DNA from: Hypoxylon rubiginosum
Taxonomy: Eukaryota; Ascomycota; Sordariomycetes; Xylariales; Hypoxylaceae
Direction of reading: 5' to 3'
Length of the DNA stretch: 64,000 nt
Assembly (NCBI GenBank): GCA_902806565.1
Contig: CADCXA010000041.1
Location: 826,236-890,235 of the forward strand
Each line of letters starts with the position of its first letter. Positions within the stretch are counted from its first letter, which is position 1. The position numbers and the translations under genes are program-made. The notes under the pieces are model-generated. The model did no database searches. It worked only from the letters and a program-made list of their open reading frames with translations, and was not told the origin of the DNA. Below are positions 32,317 through 44,409 of this stretch, one piece after another.

Positions 32317-33582
32317 ATGGCAGAAAACACGCCCTTCCCACCAGAATACGTAGCGGAGACAAGAGGACCGCGTGTCATTGCCGTGGCATGTCTGTTCATA
32401 TTCCTAGACGTTGGAATTGTTACCCTTCGATTTGCGACTCGTTACGTGTATAAAACAAAATCTGGTATCGACGACTTTCTCATAATACCAGCACTAGTAT
32501 TCGCCGTGGGTATTTGCGCCATAGCGATTGGTAAGTTTCCTTATCACCTATCTACTCCTCTGCTCTACTATCGTGACTGCTAATATTAGTTTCTTAACCT
32601 AGTCGAAGCGAAGATTGCTGGTGTCGGGCGCCACTTACCAGTCCTCTATATCACAGACCCTCAAGCGGTGGTAAACTGGGCCAAGTGCGGATATGCGATC
32701 GAAGAGATTTACTGCGCATCTGTGGCGATGCCGAAAATTTCCATACTGGCGTCCTACCTACGAATATTCACAGAGAAGCGCTACCGAGTCATGACATACA
32801 CCATAGGCGCCATCATCGGCGCAACTGCAATAGCGGGAATCATAACATCTCTGGCCTCTTGCCGACCCTTTTCGGCACGCTGGGATCCTGCTTTATTCAA
32901 CTCCAATTGCATAGACGCACCGCGCTTTTGGCAGGGCCTAAGCGCCCCGAACATCGTCACAGATGTCATGATGCTGATTCTACCAATGCCAGTCATATGG
33001 GGCTTGCATATGGATAGAAAGCAAAAGGTTGCCTTATCGTGCACATTTATCCTTGGAAGCTTGTGAGTGCTATTCTTGTGTCTTTCCACTCTACTGCCTG
33101 TCGTACCCATCGTTGCCTGTTCTGGCGCTAATGAATTTAGTGGTCTGATCGCATCTATTATTCGTCTGACCGTGACTCTACGCGTGACCGCTCTAAGTGA
33201 TGGCACGTGGGACTCTGCCGATATTGCAATTTGGTCCCTAGTAGAGTCGGGCTGTTACTTAATCGCCGCTTGTCTCCCGGTACTCCGGCCATTGTACCTG
33301 AACCTTCTTAAGGCTATGTGGTCGTTGAAATCATCTGATTATCTTTCGTCAAGCCTTCGTAGTAGCTTCCCGAAATTTTCTCGTACCAAGGATTCCGAGG
33401 GCCATATATATGTCGAAATGGATTCGTATCAAAATGTTGAGTCCGCGAAGGGCCCTTCGGATGTCTGTTCGACTACTATTTCGGGAATTGGTAACCATGC
33501 GTTTGGCGTGTCAACTTCAATACGAGGCCCGGATGGAATTCAACAAGGTAATCCTGAGAAGTCTACTGCCTTAATATCTTGA
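32317..33582 (+). CDS. Fungal rhodopsin-domain (SAT4/PTH11-like) seven-helix membrane protein
   Basis: A 371-aa integral membrane protein of the fungal rhodopsin-like family (Pfam Fung_rhodopsin; formerly SAT4-type). Exons are 32317-32530, 32603-33062 and 33141-33582, with introns of 72 and 78 bp (GTAAGT...CCTAG, GTGAGT...TTTAG). Hydrophobic segments appear around R-V-I-A-V-A-C-L-F-I-F-L-D-V, D-D-F-L-I-I-P-A-L-V-F-A-V-G, S-V-A-M-P-K-I-S-I-L-A-S-Y-L, Y-T-I-G-A-I-I-G-A-T-A-I-A, I-V-T-D-V-M-M-L-I-L-P-M-P, K-V-A-L-S-C-T-F-I-L-G-S and W-S-L-V-E-S-G-C-Y-L-I-A-A-C-L-P-V-L-R-P. Conserved features include the C-R-P-F-S-A-x-W-D loop, the W-G-L-H-M-x-R-K-Q-K motif and the E-x-x-x-x-L-I-A-A-C-L-P-x-L-R-P helix. 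The cytosolic tail is polar. Many members lie beside secondary-metabolite clusters; whether it is a receptor is unproven. Confidence 0.85.
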
Positions 33583-33995
33583 AGTACCTAGCTATATGAT
33601 CCATGTTGGACAAGCAGCTAGATACCTAGGTACCTAGGTACTTACACAATTGCTAGGTGTTTTGAGACGTTGGAAATAGGGGTAGTTTCGGTTAACAGCA
33701 ATAATTAATTTTCTTCCCAGATAGCTGAGTGGCATGCTTAGAGTGAACGTCCTCCAGAAGAAAGATGCCATCATATAATACAAATTCGGATTTGCCCAAC
33801 GGTAGTGAGTTTAGTCAAATATTGGTGTCTACTAAAGGAAAGTTGGTCGAGTTTTTGTAAAGAGAATATTGATGGACTTTATAGTATAGCATCATTAATT
33901 TAGCATGGTTCGTGAAGGTATTCTTCGTATTACTGACCGCCAACTACCTAGGTACCTACCTGGATGTAGTTGCCACCATATCCGAGAGCTGGAGT
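33583..33995. other. Intergenic between convergent genes, with CCTAGGTA repeats
   Basis: About 410 bp. It contains ATACCTAGGTACCTAGGTAC near 33,623-33,643 and another TACCTAGGTACCTACC near 33,945-33,960, copies of a short palindromic repeat scattered over the window. No coding signal. Confidence 0.5.
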
Positions 33996-35113
33996 TCAGT
34001 TCTCATCAACTTTCACGACCAGCTTACCGAACTTATCCCCCTGGAACATCCGAACGAAAGCATTTGGCGCGCTATCTAAGCCTACCACCACCTCTTCCTT
34101 GGTTTTCATCTTGCCTGCACTGATCCAACCAAGCATGTCTGAAGCGAATGAGGGCAAATACTTCTCTAGATGCTGTGGATCGGAACATACGAAACCATTG
34201 ATTGTGAGTCTTTTCAAGAAGATGTTCATTCCTGTTCTGATACCATATTTCTCTTCGTCCGGTTTGTTGTACTGTGAGATCATGCCACTTGAGACTATCC
34301 CCATGCATTAGTCGGAGCCTGCTTGTTTAGAAACGCGTCTCACATACCTATGACTCCATAGTCCTTCATCATAGTCAATACAACCTCGAGCTGTTCACCT
34401 CCCACGTTGTCATAGTAGAAGTCTAAGCCGTCCGGCGCTAGTCGTCCTAACGCAGTTGTTGTTGTCTCCTCCTTATAGTTCCATGCTGCATCGAAACCAA
34501 GTTCGTTGACCAGAAAGTCCACTTTCGCAGCACTCCCGGTACTTCCAATAACTTTCATACCATGCATCTTAGCAAGTTGACCTACAATCTGCCCAACCCC
34601 GCCACTTGCGGCAGATATCAAAATCGTCTTTCCGGCTCGAGGTTCCCGTATGAACTCAAAGAAGCTGATGTATGCTGATAGGCCGGGAATGCCGAGCGTA
34701 TTGATCAGGGTGGCGGGAGATATGTCCACCCCCGATGGTAACGGAGGTAAAGGTCGAGTCATCGCTATTAGCTCCGCCGGCACAGTCGCATATTCGCTGG
34801 CATCCGCCATGGCTAGCACGAGGTCTCCAGGGTTGAAAGAAGGATTGTCTGACTTGAGTACGGTAGAGAGCGTGATAACGACGGCTGGTTCCCCCTCTAC
34901 CCACGGTATCGAGTATGTACCACTATCGGTGGGTAATCGAATCTGTCCACGCTGGTACGGATCCAACGATAGGTACATGTTCTTCAGGGTGATGCCACCG
35001 GGAGGTGGATTCGTCTCGGGATCAAACGAGCGAGGCTCAACTGTCAAGTGCACGCCTGGAACGAGGCAGTACGGCGTGTAGGCTTTGTAAACGAAGGTCT
35101 TGTTAGAATACAT
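33996..35113 (-). CDS. NADPH-dependent medium-chain reductase (alkenal/LTB4-dehydrogenase-like MDR)
   Basis: A 354-aa medium-chain dehydrogenase/reductase without the catalytic-zinc motif, of the 2-alkenal reductase / prostaglandin-LTB4 reductase branch, which saturates alpha,beta-unsaturated carbonyls with NADPH. Minus-strand exons are 34348-35113 and 33996-34294 (53-bp intron, GTATGT, GACTAAT branch, GATAG). The N-terminal catalytic domain has L-K-N-M-Y-L-S-L-D-P-Y-Q-R-G-Q. The Rossmann motif is A-A-S-G-G-V-G-Q-I-V-G-Q-L-A (about residues 168-181), followed by the family's D-F-Y-Y-D-N-V-G-G-E. Exon 2 gives G-M-I-S-Q-Y-N and the C-terminal G-K-L-V-V-K-V. The first in-frame ATG is 35113; the frame is open upstream but lacks ATG. 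It is divergent from the PKS, 1.0 kb apart. Inference: it might act on the polyketide as an accessory enoyl reductase, or it may be an unrelated detoxification enzyme. Confidence 0.85.
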
Positions 35114-36126
35114 TGTAGATTCGATGTAGATTCGATGTAGCTGCTCAAAGAAAGCTCGCTGATACAATAAAGGGTGATGAGACGTAGCAGATGTGGCAGA
35201 TATAGCAGAGTGATAGAAAAAGCATGGCTACGGCAGGGGTGGGCATAATAATGCTCTCCATCTAACATCGCAGCACGGTGGCGAGATTCAACCAATTTTA
35301 ACGGAAACTGTAGTAAGCTAATTAACCACCTCGGCGTTAACTTGCATCAATTCGAATCTTGACGCTGTTCTCGGACTAACATTTGCGCAGGAAAACGGCT
35401 TTTCATGCAAGCCATAATGCGACATGTCGAATCCTTCCGACCTGCTGTAGGGTGGACCATACGTACATCCACTGGCCAAACAAAAACGACACAGCCAGTA
35501 TCTATTTTATGTACGGTCTACCGATGTAAGACCTATCTCCTCATTAACTACCTGGATGAGCGGTATCGTTCCCCAATGAAGTCGCAACGGTTGTTGCCGT
35601 GACATATGCCTGGCGGGTATCATTGCATGAATGTGAGCATGACATGTAAATATATTGGCGGTTACACAATAGAGACCGGTGCAGTGGAATGATCGAGACT
35701 GACGCAACTCCCAACTGAGTTCCTAAAACTAGCCATATTTTTCGAGGACAGGGTTGCACCAGGTCGTACGGCAGTGTCTCTGTCATTCCTGAGCCTCCGC
35801 AGGTCAATGATTGGATTTTATACAGCCTTCACAAATGGTCTGGAGCTCATGGACTCAACCTCCACGTTGCGTTTGTTGCTCTACAATTGTGATAACAGTT
35901 ATTAACTGAGAAGAAAGGATAAAAGCTTGAGCGATCCGGATTCTGTTGAAATGGGGGTCAAGGGACCACTGTCAGGTACAGTACATAGACTTAGCATAGA
36001 CTTGTATATAAAGCAGGGCTTTCGCCTTCACTTGCAATAGCTAGTAACTCGTACAATACACTCAATATCAGCTCATATACCGTATCATATACCGTATCAT
36101 TTACTAAATTTGCCCTCTCCGCATCC
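35114..36126. promoter_or_regulatory. 1-kb divergent region between MDR and PKS
   Basis: The region separates two divergent start codons and should hold both promoters. Near the PKS there is a TATA box (listed separately) and a repeated ATACCGTATCAT (about 36,078-36,101). Near the MDR start is a direct repeat of GTAGATTCGAT (35,115-35,137). No transcription-factor site can be named with confidence. Confidence 0.5.
36005..36012 (+). promoter_or_regulatory. TATA box of the PKS gene
   Basis: TATATAAA, 115 bp upstream of the PKS start codon. The sequence after it (GCAGGGCTTTCGCCTTCACTT) is C/T-rich, as often found around fungal transcription starts. Position and match to consensus make it a good candidate. 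Confidence 0.6.
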
Positions 36127-39100
36127 ATGGATTCAAGTCGTCAGCGGCTTGAAGGGGTTGAGCCCATAGCGATTGTGGGGATTGGTATGAGCACTTGCGG
36201 AGTCTTCTTGAGAAAAGCTAACACAGTTGATATCTAGGTTGTCGAATGCCAGGACAAGTTCGGAGCCCAGGCGACTTATGGAAGGTCTTGATGTCCAAAA
36301 CTATCGCCAACGCCAAGGTTCCAAAGACTCGCTTCAACATTGACGCATATCTCCATCCGAGCAATGAGAGGCCAGGAAGTTTTAATGTACCCGGCGGATA
36401 CTTTCTTGACGATGATCTTGAGGGCTTCGACCCACGTATGTTCAAAATATCACCGCCCGAGGCTCTCTGGATGGACCCACAGCAACGAAAACTCCTCGAA
36501 GTTGTCTACGAAGCATTTGAGAATAGCGGGACTCCACTCGAAGATATCGCAGGTCAAAGAATAGGCTGCTTTGTTGGTTCCTTCACGAGCGATTATCAGC
36601 AGATGGCTACGAAGGAGCCTGACTTTCGGCATATATATGCCGCGACCGGGGTCGATACTGGCATGCTTGGGAGTCGTATCAGCTACGCCTTTGATTTGAA
36701 GGGCCCAAGGTACATAGGAGTAACGGAATCCCACGAGAAAAAGATATTTGCTGATAATCACTCAGTTTAATAGTGAATACCGCATGCTCATCGTCACTTT
36801 ATGCCTTAGATCTTGCCTGCAAAGCCATCTCTGCGGGACAGTGTGAGGGTGCTATCGTCGGAGGGGCCAATCTCATTCTCACGGTGGATCAACACATGGA
36901 CACAGCTAGAATGGGTGTTCTTTCGCCAACCGATCAATGCCATGCATTTGACAAGGCGGCTGATGGATATGGTCGAGCAGAGGGCGTCGGAGCTCTCTAT
37001 ATCAAACCTCTGAAATACGCCATTGAACACGGCGACCCGATTCGTGCCGTCATTCGATCTACGGCGACTAGCAGGTGATTCATTCGTCTTTATACTTATC
37101 AAACTATGCTCTAAGCTTACCTACGCCGTATAGTAATGGAAAATGCAAGGACGGCATGACGCACCCGAGTGTACAAGGACAGGTTGAGGTTATCACCATG
37201 GCTTATAAATTAGGCAACATAACGCCAGATCTTACAAGCTACGTCGAGTGCCACGGAACTGGAACTCCTGTTGGGGATCCTATTGAGGTCGAAGCAATTC
37301 ATGAAGCGATGGGGGCTGTGGCGACGAGGGACGTTCTTATCGGTAGTGTCGGTACCCCCTATTTCTTGTCATGTAACCCTAGTCTAATTCCTTCTAGGTG
37401 AAGCCTAATGTTGGACACTCTGAAGCAGCCAGTAGTATGGCTACCCTCATAAAGGCCATCTTGGCCTTGGAGAACGGCATCATACCGCCTACAGCCGGTA
37501 TAACGACACTGAACCCGGCCAGTAAGTTCTAGTATTCCCTCCCGTATACGATTTTCTAACACCGCCTAGTACCGTGGGATAGATTCAATGTGAATGTCGT
37601 CACAGAACCTACATCGTTCCCAACATCCCTACCTGTGCGTCGCATCGGCGTTAATGCTTTCGGATACGGGGGAACAAATGCGCATGCTGTTCTCGAGGGC
37701 GCGCAGTCCTTGCTTCCACCGGGATATCGCTGCCATAAATCCGCGCACTATAACGAAGGGGCCTCTGAGTCGCCAGTCGACGTTGGTCTATCCACCAGTC
37801 GCCCCTATTTACTATTGTTTTCTGCGCATGACGAGCCAACTCTGAAGAATAACATGGGAGATTATTCTACATGCTGTCATGGTGTCAACCTGATTGATCT
37901 ATCTTATACTCTGGCGCTCCGTCGGACGACACTAGAGCAAAGAAGCTTCGCTGTCGTTAGAAGGGAAACTGCTCAATCAGATATCATGGCCGCTTCTAGA
38001 GAAACCATGATGGCTCCGGGAAAAGAAACGGAGATGGCGTTTGTATTTACAGGTATGCATCGTCCCCCCAACCATACACCCTCCGCCGAGCTAATCCCAT
38101 CTATTCTCAAGGCCAAGGTGCGCAATGGCCACAGATGGGAATGGCTCTGTTGGAGCTATTCCCAGTTGTGCTTCAAACTATCAAACGCCTGGACCGACAT
38201 CTCTCAACGCTTGCTGCACCACCTTCATGGAATATTGAGACCATCATGACACAACCCGCCTCCGAAAGTATGATTTACGACGCAGAATATTCCCAGCCTT
38301 TATGTACCGCAGTGCAAATTGCGCTGGTTGATCTCTTGACTCATTGGGGAGTCCGACCTTCAGCGACAATCGGTCATTCATCCGGTGAGCACCTAGATAC
38401 CAACTATATCACAAGGCGTATTATGGTGTTGAATACTAATTATCAGCAGGTGAAATTGGCGCAGCTGTGAGTGGTACCCAGCCCCTATCCCTTTTGGTAG
38501 AAAGTTGAACCTACTTCGGCGTTGGGGTTTACTACATACTTCTCTACCTAATGAATCTTATGAAATCTAAACGCGACAACTGCTAACTGTGTCTCTCTCT
38601 AGTACGCTGCTGGGAAAATATCGGCGGAGAGTGCAATAACAATTGCCTACTTCCGAGGCAAAGTGGCGGCATCTCTGAGAACAGATGGGGCGATGCTGGC
38701 CGTGGGCCTCGGTGCAGACAAGGCGGACGAATACATCCAGCAGTTACACATTCAGGACAAAGTTGTTGTTGCTGCTCGCAATTCCCCCGACTCCGTTACA
38801 CTTAGTGGAGACCGCGACGCAGTTGATCAACTACACGATGTTTTCGTGGCTGAAAAGATCTTTTGTCGAATACTGAAGACAGACGGGAAGGCATATCATT
38901 CTCACCATATGAGAGAAGCAGCACAAAGGTACGAAGACTACCTCCAGACTGAGTCGTCACCTATTGGCCGTTGCCTGTCAAATACCACTATGTTCTCCAC
39001 TGTCAAGACCGGCCAGATGGATGACCTAGAGGGAGGCATTCCCAATTCGTATTGGATAGACAACTTGAATAGCCCGGTGCTTTTCCGTGAGGGTTTTGAG

Positions 39101-42100
39101 CTTATGATGGAAACAATGCCGGACGTCAGCTTGATTATTGAAATCGGCCCACACCCGGCATTAGCTGGGCCGATCCGCCAAATCTGTCAAATGAAAGAGA
39201 GAAAGATGACCTACCTACCATCACTCGAACGAGGGAAATGCGATGCGGACCAGATCCTTAACCTAGCCGGAAATCTCTGGACCAACCAAGTATCTTTAGA
39301 TTTGCACGCGGTCACTAGTGTTGAGCAAGCATCGAAGGACGGCACCATCGACACTGAAACCGGGACTCTCCTTGTCGATCTTCCGCCGTACCACTGGACA
39401 TACCCGACATCATGCTTGGCCGAGTCACGATTGAGCAAAGAGCACCGCAACGTCGTCGAGCCGCGTCACGATATCCTGGGGCGCCGCCTTATTGGTACAT
39501 CGGCTTTGCAGCCCGTCTGGCGAAATATTTTACGCCAAAAAGACTTGCCGTGGCTATCACAGCACGTTGTGGGTGGAGAGGTGATAATGCCGGCGGCGGG
39601 CTACCTTGCTCTTGCCGTAGAAGCCATCACGCAGATGAACCGACTATCTGAAGAGCCTCTCGAGATCCAGACCTACACTGTTCGAGATGTGATTATCTCC
39701 TCGGCTACCGTGGTCCCAGATGATGAAACGGGCACCGAAACGTCTTTTCATCTTCAGCCAATAGATGGTAAGCTGCCGAGCCAATGGTACCAATTCACGG
39801 CATCCTGTTGCTCGTACGGAGCATGGAAAGAGACGGCGCGCGGGAAAGTTGCTCTGAACATGAAGAGCAGAACCTTTGACGTCAAGCCCTACCCCTTTCT
39901 GGACACGACCAAGAAAATAGATTATTTGGACTGCAACAACAAGCTTCGAGGACTTGGAATTGATCTCGGGCCAGCATATCATCACATCCGCACCATTCAC
40001 ACGGACGAGACAAGTTATACAACCCACGCAAATATGTCTATTGCCAAGGAGTGTGGTCTGGTTCAGGCAGAGTCCAGATACATCCTGCATCCCACCGTAC
40101 TCGACTCCTGCCTACAGCCTGCCCTTCTCTCAGCATACCAAGGCCGGCTTCAAGATATGCGTCGCGCGGCTATCCCGACGCACTTCGGCGAGGTTACTAT
40201 GTTTCCTCCAACTACGAAACATCTTGAAAGCGAATGCACTCTCCAAGTCCGGATATCGCATCTAGCAAATCGAGCTTTCGCATCTAGTTCGCAGCTCATC
40301 GCATATGACGGATCACTTTTAGTCGATCTTTGCGATTGCCGGCAGGTCTTCTACGAAGTTTCTACTACGCAAGAAAAGAAAGGCAGCCTGCAACGAGATC
40401 TTTATATCAAGCACGAGTGGAAATTGGACGCTAACTATCTCAACTGGGCGGACGCGGCCGGGGCGCTAACAAACCAACCATTCACTACAATCGTGGATGC
40501 ACTGATGCACAAGGATGTCGCCACAAGGACTCTCTGTCTTGATAACTCTCTGATTCCACATCTCCTTGATTCTGGACCTTCGTTCGACATAGTTGTTGCG
40601 ACTACTTCTGCTGTCAAGGAAACACTTGAAGTCCAGCACCCGGAGAACAGAAGGATATCTTACACTACTCTAGACGTCAACAACCCGACTATATGTACAT
40701 CAACTACAAATTATGACCTGATCATTACTACCCAACCGTCTCATCTTCACATAAAGCCATTAAGACGTATCCACGGTTTATTGACAGTTAACGGCCGTTT
40801 TCTCCTTCAAACCAGCTCTAGAGATGCCACAAGTCTGAACAGCTTGCTCAAAGAGGCTGGGTTCTCTGGTATCGATTGCCTGCTACAAGATTCCATTCTC
40901 TTGACCACGGCCATGGAACAGAATGAAACAAGTTGTGACACGAACGGCACGCACCCATCCAGCAATGACACCATCATCCTCGTCTACCGAGATAAACCGA
41001 CACCCCTCCTCTCTACAGTTTCGAATAAACTAGCAGATGATGGATGGACTATCCGTTCGGAACCCATCAACGCACTGAGCTTTACAGTTAATCAGCGAGT
41101 AGTATTATTAGTCGATTGCGAAGGGCCGTTCCTCGCACAACTGCAAGAGGAACAGCTTGACAGCCTGATTCGTCTGACCGAGAGTGCATCATCCATAATC
41201 TGGGTAACATGCGGTGGTCTCCTTAGCGGTAAGCATCCCGAGTTCGCCATGACCGAGGGCGCGGCCCGAGTTATCCGTAACGAGAAGCAATCTCTCGACC
41301 TTGTAACCCTCGATTTCGATGTCGAAGATACATCTGCAGACCGCGTAGCGACGCTGGTCTCTGATGTGGCCGGCCGTCAACGTGTCCTAGGACGGAACGG
41401 AGAAGTCGAGTACTATATGAAGAACGGGGCAGCATATATAGGCCGTCTTGTATCTCATCGGGAGGTGAATCGCGAATTCGTACCGGACTCGGGCGAGTCA
41501 ACGACTATCCTCCAGCATGATAGGCCTGTCGTACGAGCGCAGTTTCAGGACCGATCCATTGTTTATCGTCATGACGAAGAGCGACGATCCAGGGTTCTGG
41601 ATGCTGACGAAGTGGAAATCCATGTCACTGGGATAGGCCTTGCAAGTTCCAATTGGACTGACGATGCGATCTTCCTCAATAGCGATATAACTGGAACGGT
41701 AACAAGAGTCGGGGCCGATGTCAAGGACGTTTTCCCCGGTACGAACGTGGCCGGCTTAGCATTCGACCGGCTTGCGACATTTCAGCGCACGCCTTGTCAT
41801 CTTGTACAACGCATACCACAAGGACACTCCATGATTGAGGCCGCCGGTATGCTGTCTGCCTTTGCTACGGCAATATATGCTCTCGAGGAGCTGGCGAGAG
41901 TTGAGCCAGGAGAAAGCGTGCTGATTGTAGACGATATGGGAGCTACTGGACTCGCTGCTGTCCAATTATGCCGAATATCAAGAGTCAACGCTATTGTCAT
42001 TACATCCTCCAAAGCCACGGAGGAATTCCTCCTCAATAATGGCCTGGTCAGCCATGAGAATATTCTTTACAGAAGCGACCGTGGGTTATCTACTCTGGTA

Positions 42101-43854
42101 GAAAATGCGACAGCAGAAATGGGAATTGATGTGATGATGTGCTCTACTACAGCAGACATGGCTGAATACAGCTGGTGTTTAGCGCCGCTGGGCAGAGTAG
42201 TTGTCGTTGGTCAATCGAACCGGTGGGACGCAACTGCCTTGAGACCTAGTTCGCACGGCAAGGGTTTCAGTATATTTCAGTTTAGTCTAGCGGACGTTTC
42301 TGAGAGGCGGCCGAATGCGATGGCGAGGTAAGTTGCACAACATCAACACTTGAAAGATATCTTTATTGACCTTTGGCAGTGCCATCAAACGTTACGGACA
42401 GCTTTGGAAGGAAGGCCTCATCAAACCTATTGGTCTGGTCAGAACAACGGGTCCTAGAAGTATTAGCGATGCAATTCAGTCTATCCCAACTGATCTAGGG
42501 TCGGGTCGTTGTACGCTATCTTACGACCAGACTGCTTCTTTCAAGGTCAGATCCACACACCCATTGATATCAACATTGTCATCAATATGGGCAAAATTAA
42601 CTTCTTCACAACAGGTTCTTCCTTCGCTAGCCCCGTTGACATTCAAAGATAATGTCACATACCTCATGGCAGGTGGCCTCGGCGGACTTGGTCGCCACGT
42701 GGCACTCTGGATGGCAGACCGAGGGGCCAGGCGCCTTGCCTTTCTTTCTCGATCTGGAACTGACAACCCGGCGGCCGCTGAGACTGTACGATGTCTTATA
42801 GAGCGAGGAGTCGACGTATTGGACTTGCGTGCCAACATTACTTGCCGAGAAGATGTGGTTCGTGCCATTGCTGAAATCAATCCTAACTTCCCTGTACGTG
42901 GGGTGGTCAACGCAGCCGCTGCGATTCACGACAGTCTATTCCAAAATATGACGATGGGTAAGTGGCATACCGTCAACGATACAAAGGTAAACGGTGCCTT
43001 GAATCTTCATCATGCCCTCGGCGACGAACCACTTGATTTTTTCGTTATGACAAGCTCCATAGCTTCGACGTTAGGATCAACAGGACAAAGCAACTATAGT
43101 GCAGGTATGTTCTCTAGGTTTCCAACAAACAGCAGTTCGTTTCGAGTACTCATCTAGAGGTAATTTAGCAAACTCGTTCCTCGACTCTTTAGCCCGTCAT
43201 CGCCGTTCACATGGCCTTGCGGCCGTGTCTCTTATTCTCCCTCCAATCTTTGGCATCGGATACATATCAGAACATCCCGAAATAGAAAAGTCGATTAAGG
43301 CTAAGGGAATGTATGGAATAGATAGGAGAGAGATGCTCGAGGCATTCGAAGTGGCCATGCGACCCCACAGTTCGGTTCCAGCAGGAATGGACCATATTAT
43401 TGTTGGCATCCAACCTCGTCGCTTCAGCAAAGCTATCAGAGAGGCCGGTGCCTATATGTCCTGGAAAGAAGACCGGAGACTTAACTGGATGGAGAAAGCT
43501 GTACAGGAGCAAGCAGGCAGAGATGGGACCAACATCCACAGTTCACAGAATGTCATTTCGACAATCACGACAGCGTCGAGCCCCAACGAAGCTCTTGAGT
43601 TGACGATTGATTATCTGAGGCGTCGATTGGCAAGACTTCTTATGATCGACGAGCAATCTATTCATACTGCCCAGAAGTCCGTGGCGAACTACGGCTTGGA
43701 TAGTATGATCGGGGCCGAGTTTCGAAACTGGATCTTTCGCGAATTTCATGTTGACGTGCCTTTCCAGCAACTCTTGGCTGGTAATTTTACCGTATTAGAA
43801 CTAGGGAAACTCCTATGCTATAGGATCCGAGATGGAATTGGTTCTACCAACTAG
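36127..43854 (+). CDS. Highly reducing type I polyketide synthase
   Basis: An iterative polyketide synthase of 2361 aa. Exons: 36127-36184, 36238-36709, 36766-37074, 37134-37347, 37398-37521, 37570-38052, 38112-38384, 38450-38466, 38603-42327, 42380-43104, 43169-43854; all junctions are GT-AG and preserve frame. Exon 8 is a 17-nt microexon completing G-H-S-S-G-E-I-G-A-A. Domains: KS with [15 protein letters not shown] and K-P-N-V-G-H (complete Cys-His-His); AT with F-T-G-Q-G-A-Q-W and G-H-S-S-G-E; DH with [13 protein letters not shown] and V-L-D-S-C-L-Q; a remnant methyltransferase region without a SAM loop; ER with [11 protein letters not shown] instead of the usual G-G-V-G-type motif; KR with M-A-G-G-L-G-G-L-G and S...Y-S-A-A-N; ACP with G-L-D-S-M. 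It ends at the ACP with no thioesterase or reductase, so product release must be by another enzyme. The donor of intron 4 (GTCGGT) is weak. Product unknown. Divergent from an MDR reductase; a TIR element lies directly downstream. Confidence 0.93.
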
Positions 43855-43892
43855 GTTACCGAGGAATGTAATGGTTTTAGACAGTACCGAGG

Positions 43893-44330
43893 TCAGCGGT
43901 TGAATCAATTCAATCAAGTCAATCAAAAGACCTTTATTTGGATTGAATAGAGTCAAATCAAATATATGAATAATATATAATTGACTGAAGGTATTCGCAA
44001 CCGGTCTAATATATACCTAGGTACCTACATATATCTAACCAATAAGAGGGACTTATAAGTCCCGGGACCCACATTAAAAGATGAAAGCCCTTAAAAACAC
44101 CAAAGATTATCGTGACTTTTACTAGGTCCTATAATGAATTATACCCACTAAATACTTCTAAATTAGGCAATAAGTAAAGCCGCTATAGCTTTTTTTAACT
44201 TATTACGCAATTAATTAAAAAAAAATTTTAATTAGGCTAACCAAATTTCCAAAATTTCCTAATTTACCAGTCTAAACCAAATCAATCATCAATTAAACCA
44301 ATCATACGATTGATTTGATTCAACCGCTGA
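43893..44330. mobile_element. TIR element (MITE-like) with 6-bp target-site duplication
   Basis: The ends are inverted repeats: left TCAGCGGTTGAATCAATTCA, right (other strand) TCAGCGGTTGAATCAAATCA. The hexamer CCGAGG lies directly outside both ends (43887-43892 and 44331-44336), a clear target-site duplication. The 438-bp interior is AT-rich, has no open frame and contains repeated AATCAA/TTGATT motifs and a CCTAGGTACCTAC motif. It is non-autonomous by size. The insertion lies 33 bp downstream of the PKS stop codon, so it probably sits in or replaces the PKS 3' UTR/terminator. The transposase superfamily cannot be told from a 6-bp duplication alone. Confidence 0.8.
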
Positions 44331-44409
44331 CCGAGGTAGCCGAATTTGTTTATATTGGTTCGTCTCGTTAAGTTGGCGTTAATCGACCAGAGATCTTACG
44401 TGAGGCTCT

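Noticed and set aside
37348..37397. Weak GTCGGT donor in the PKS as a sign of a broken gene
   Set aside because: Splicing there restores the invariant S-V-K-P-N-V-G-H motif precisely and no better donor exists; taken as a real non-consensus site.
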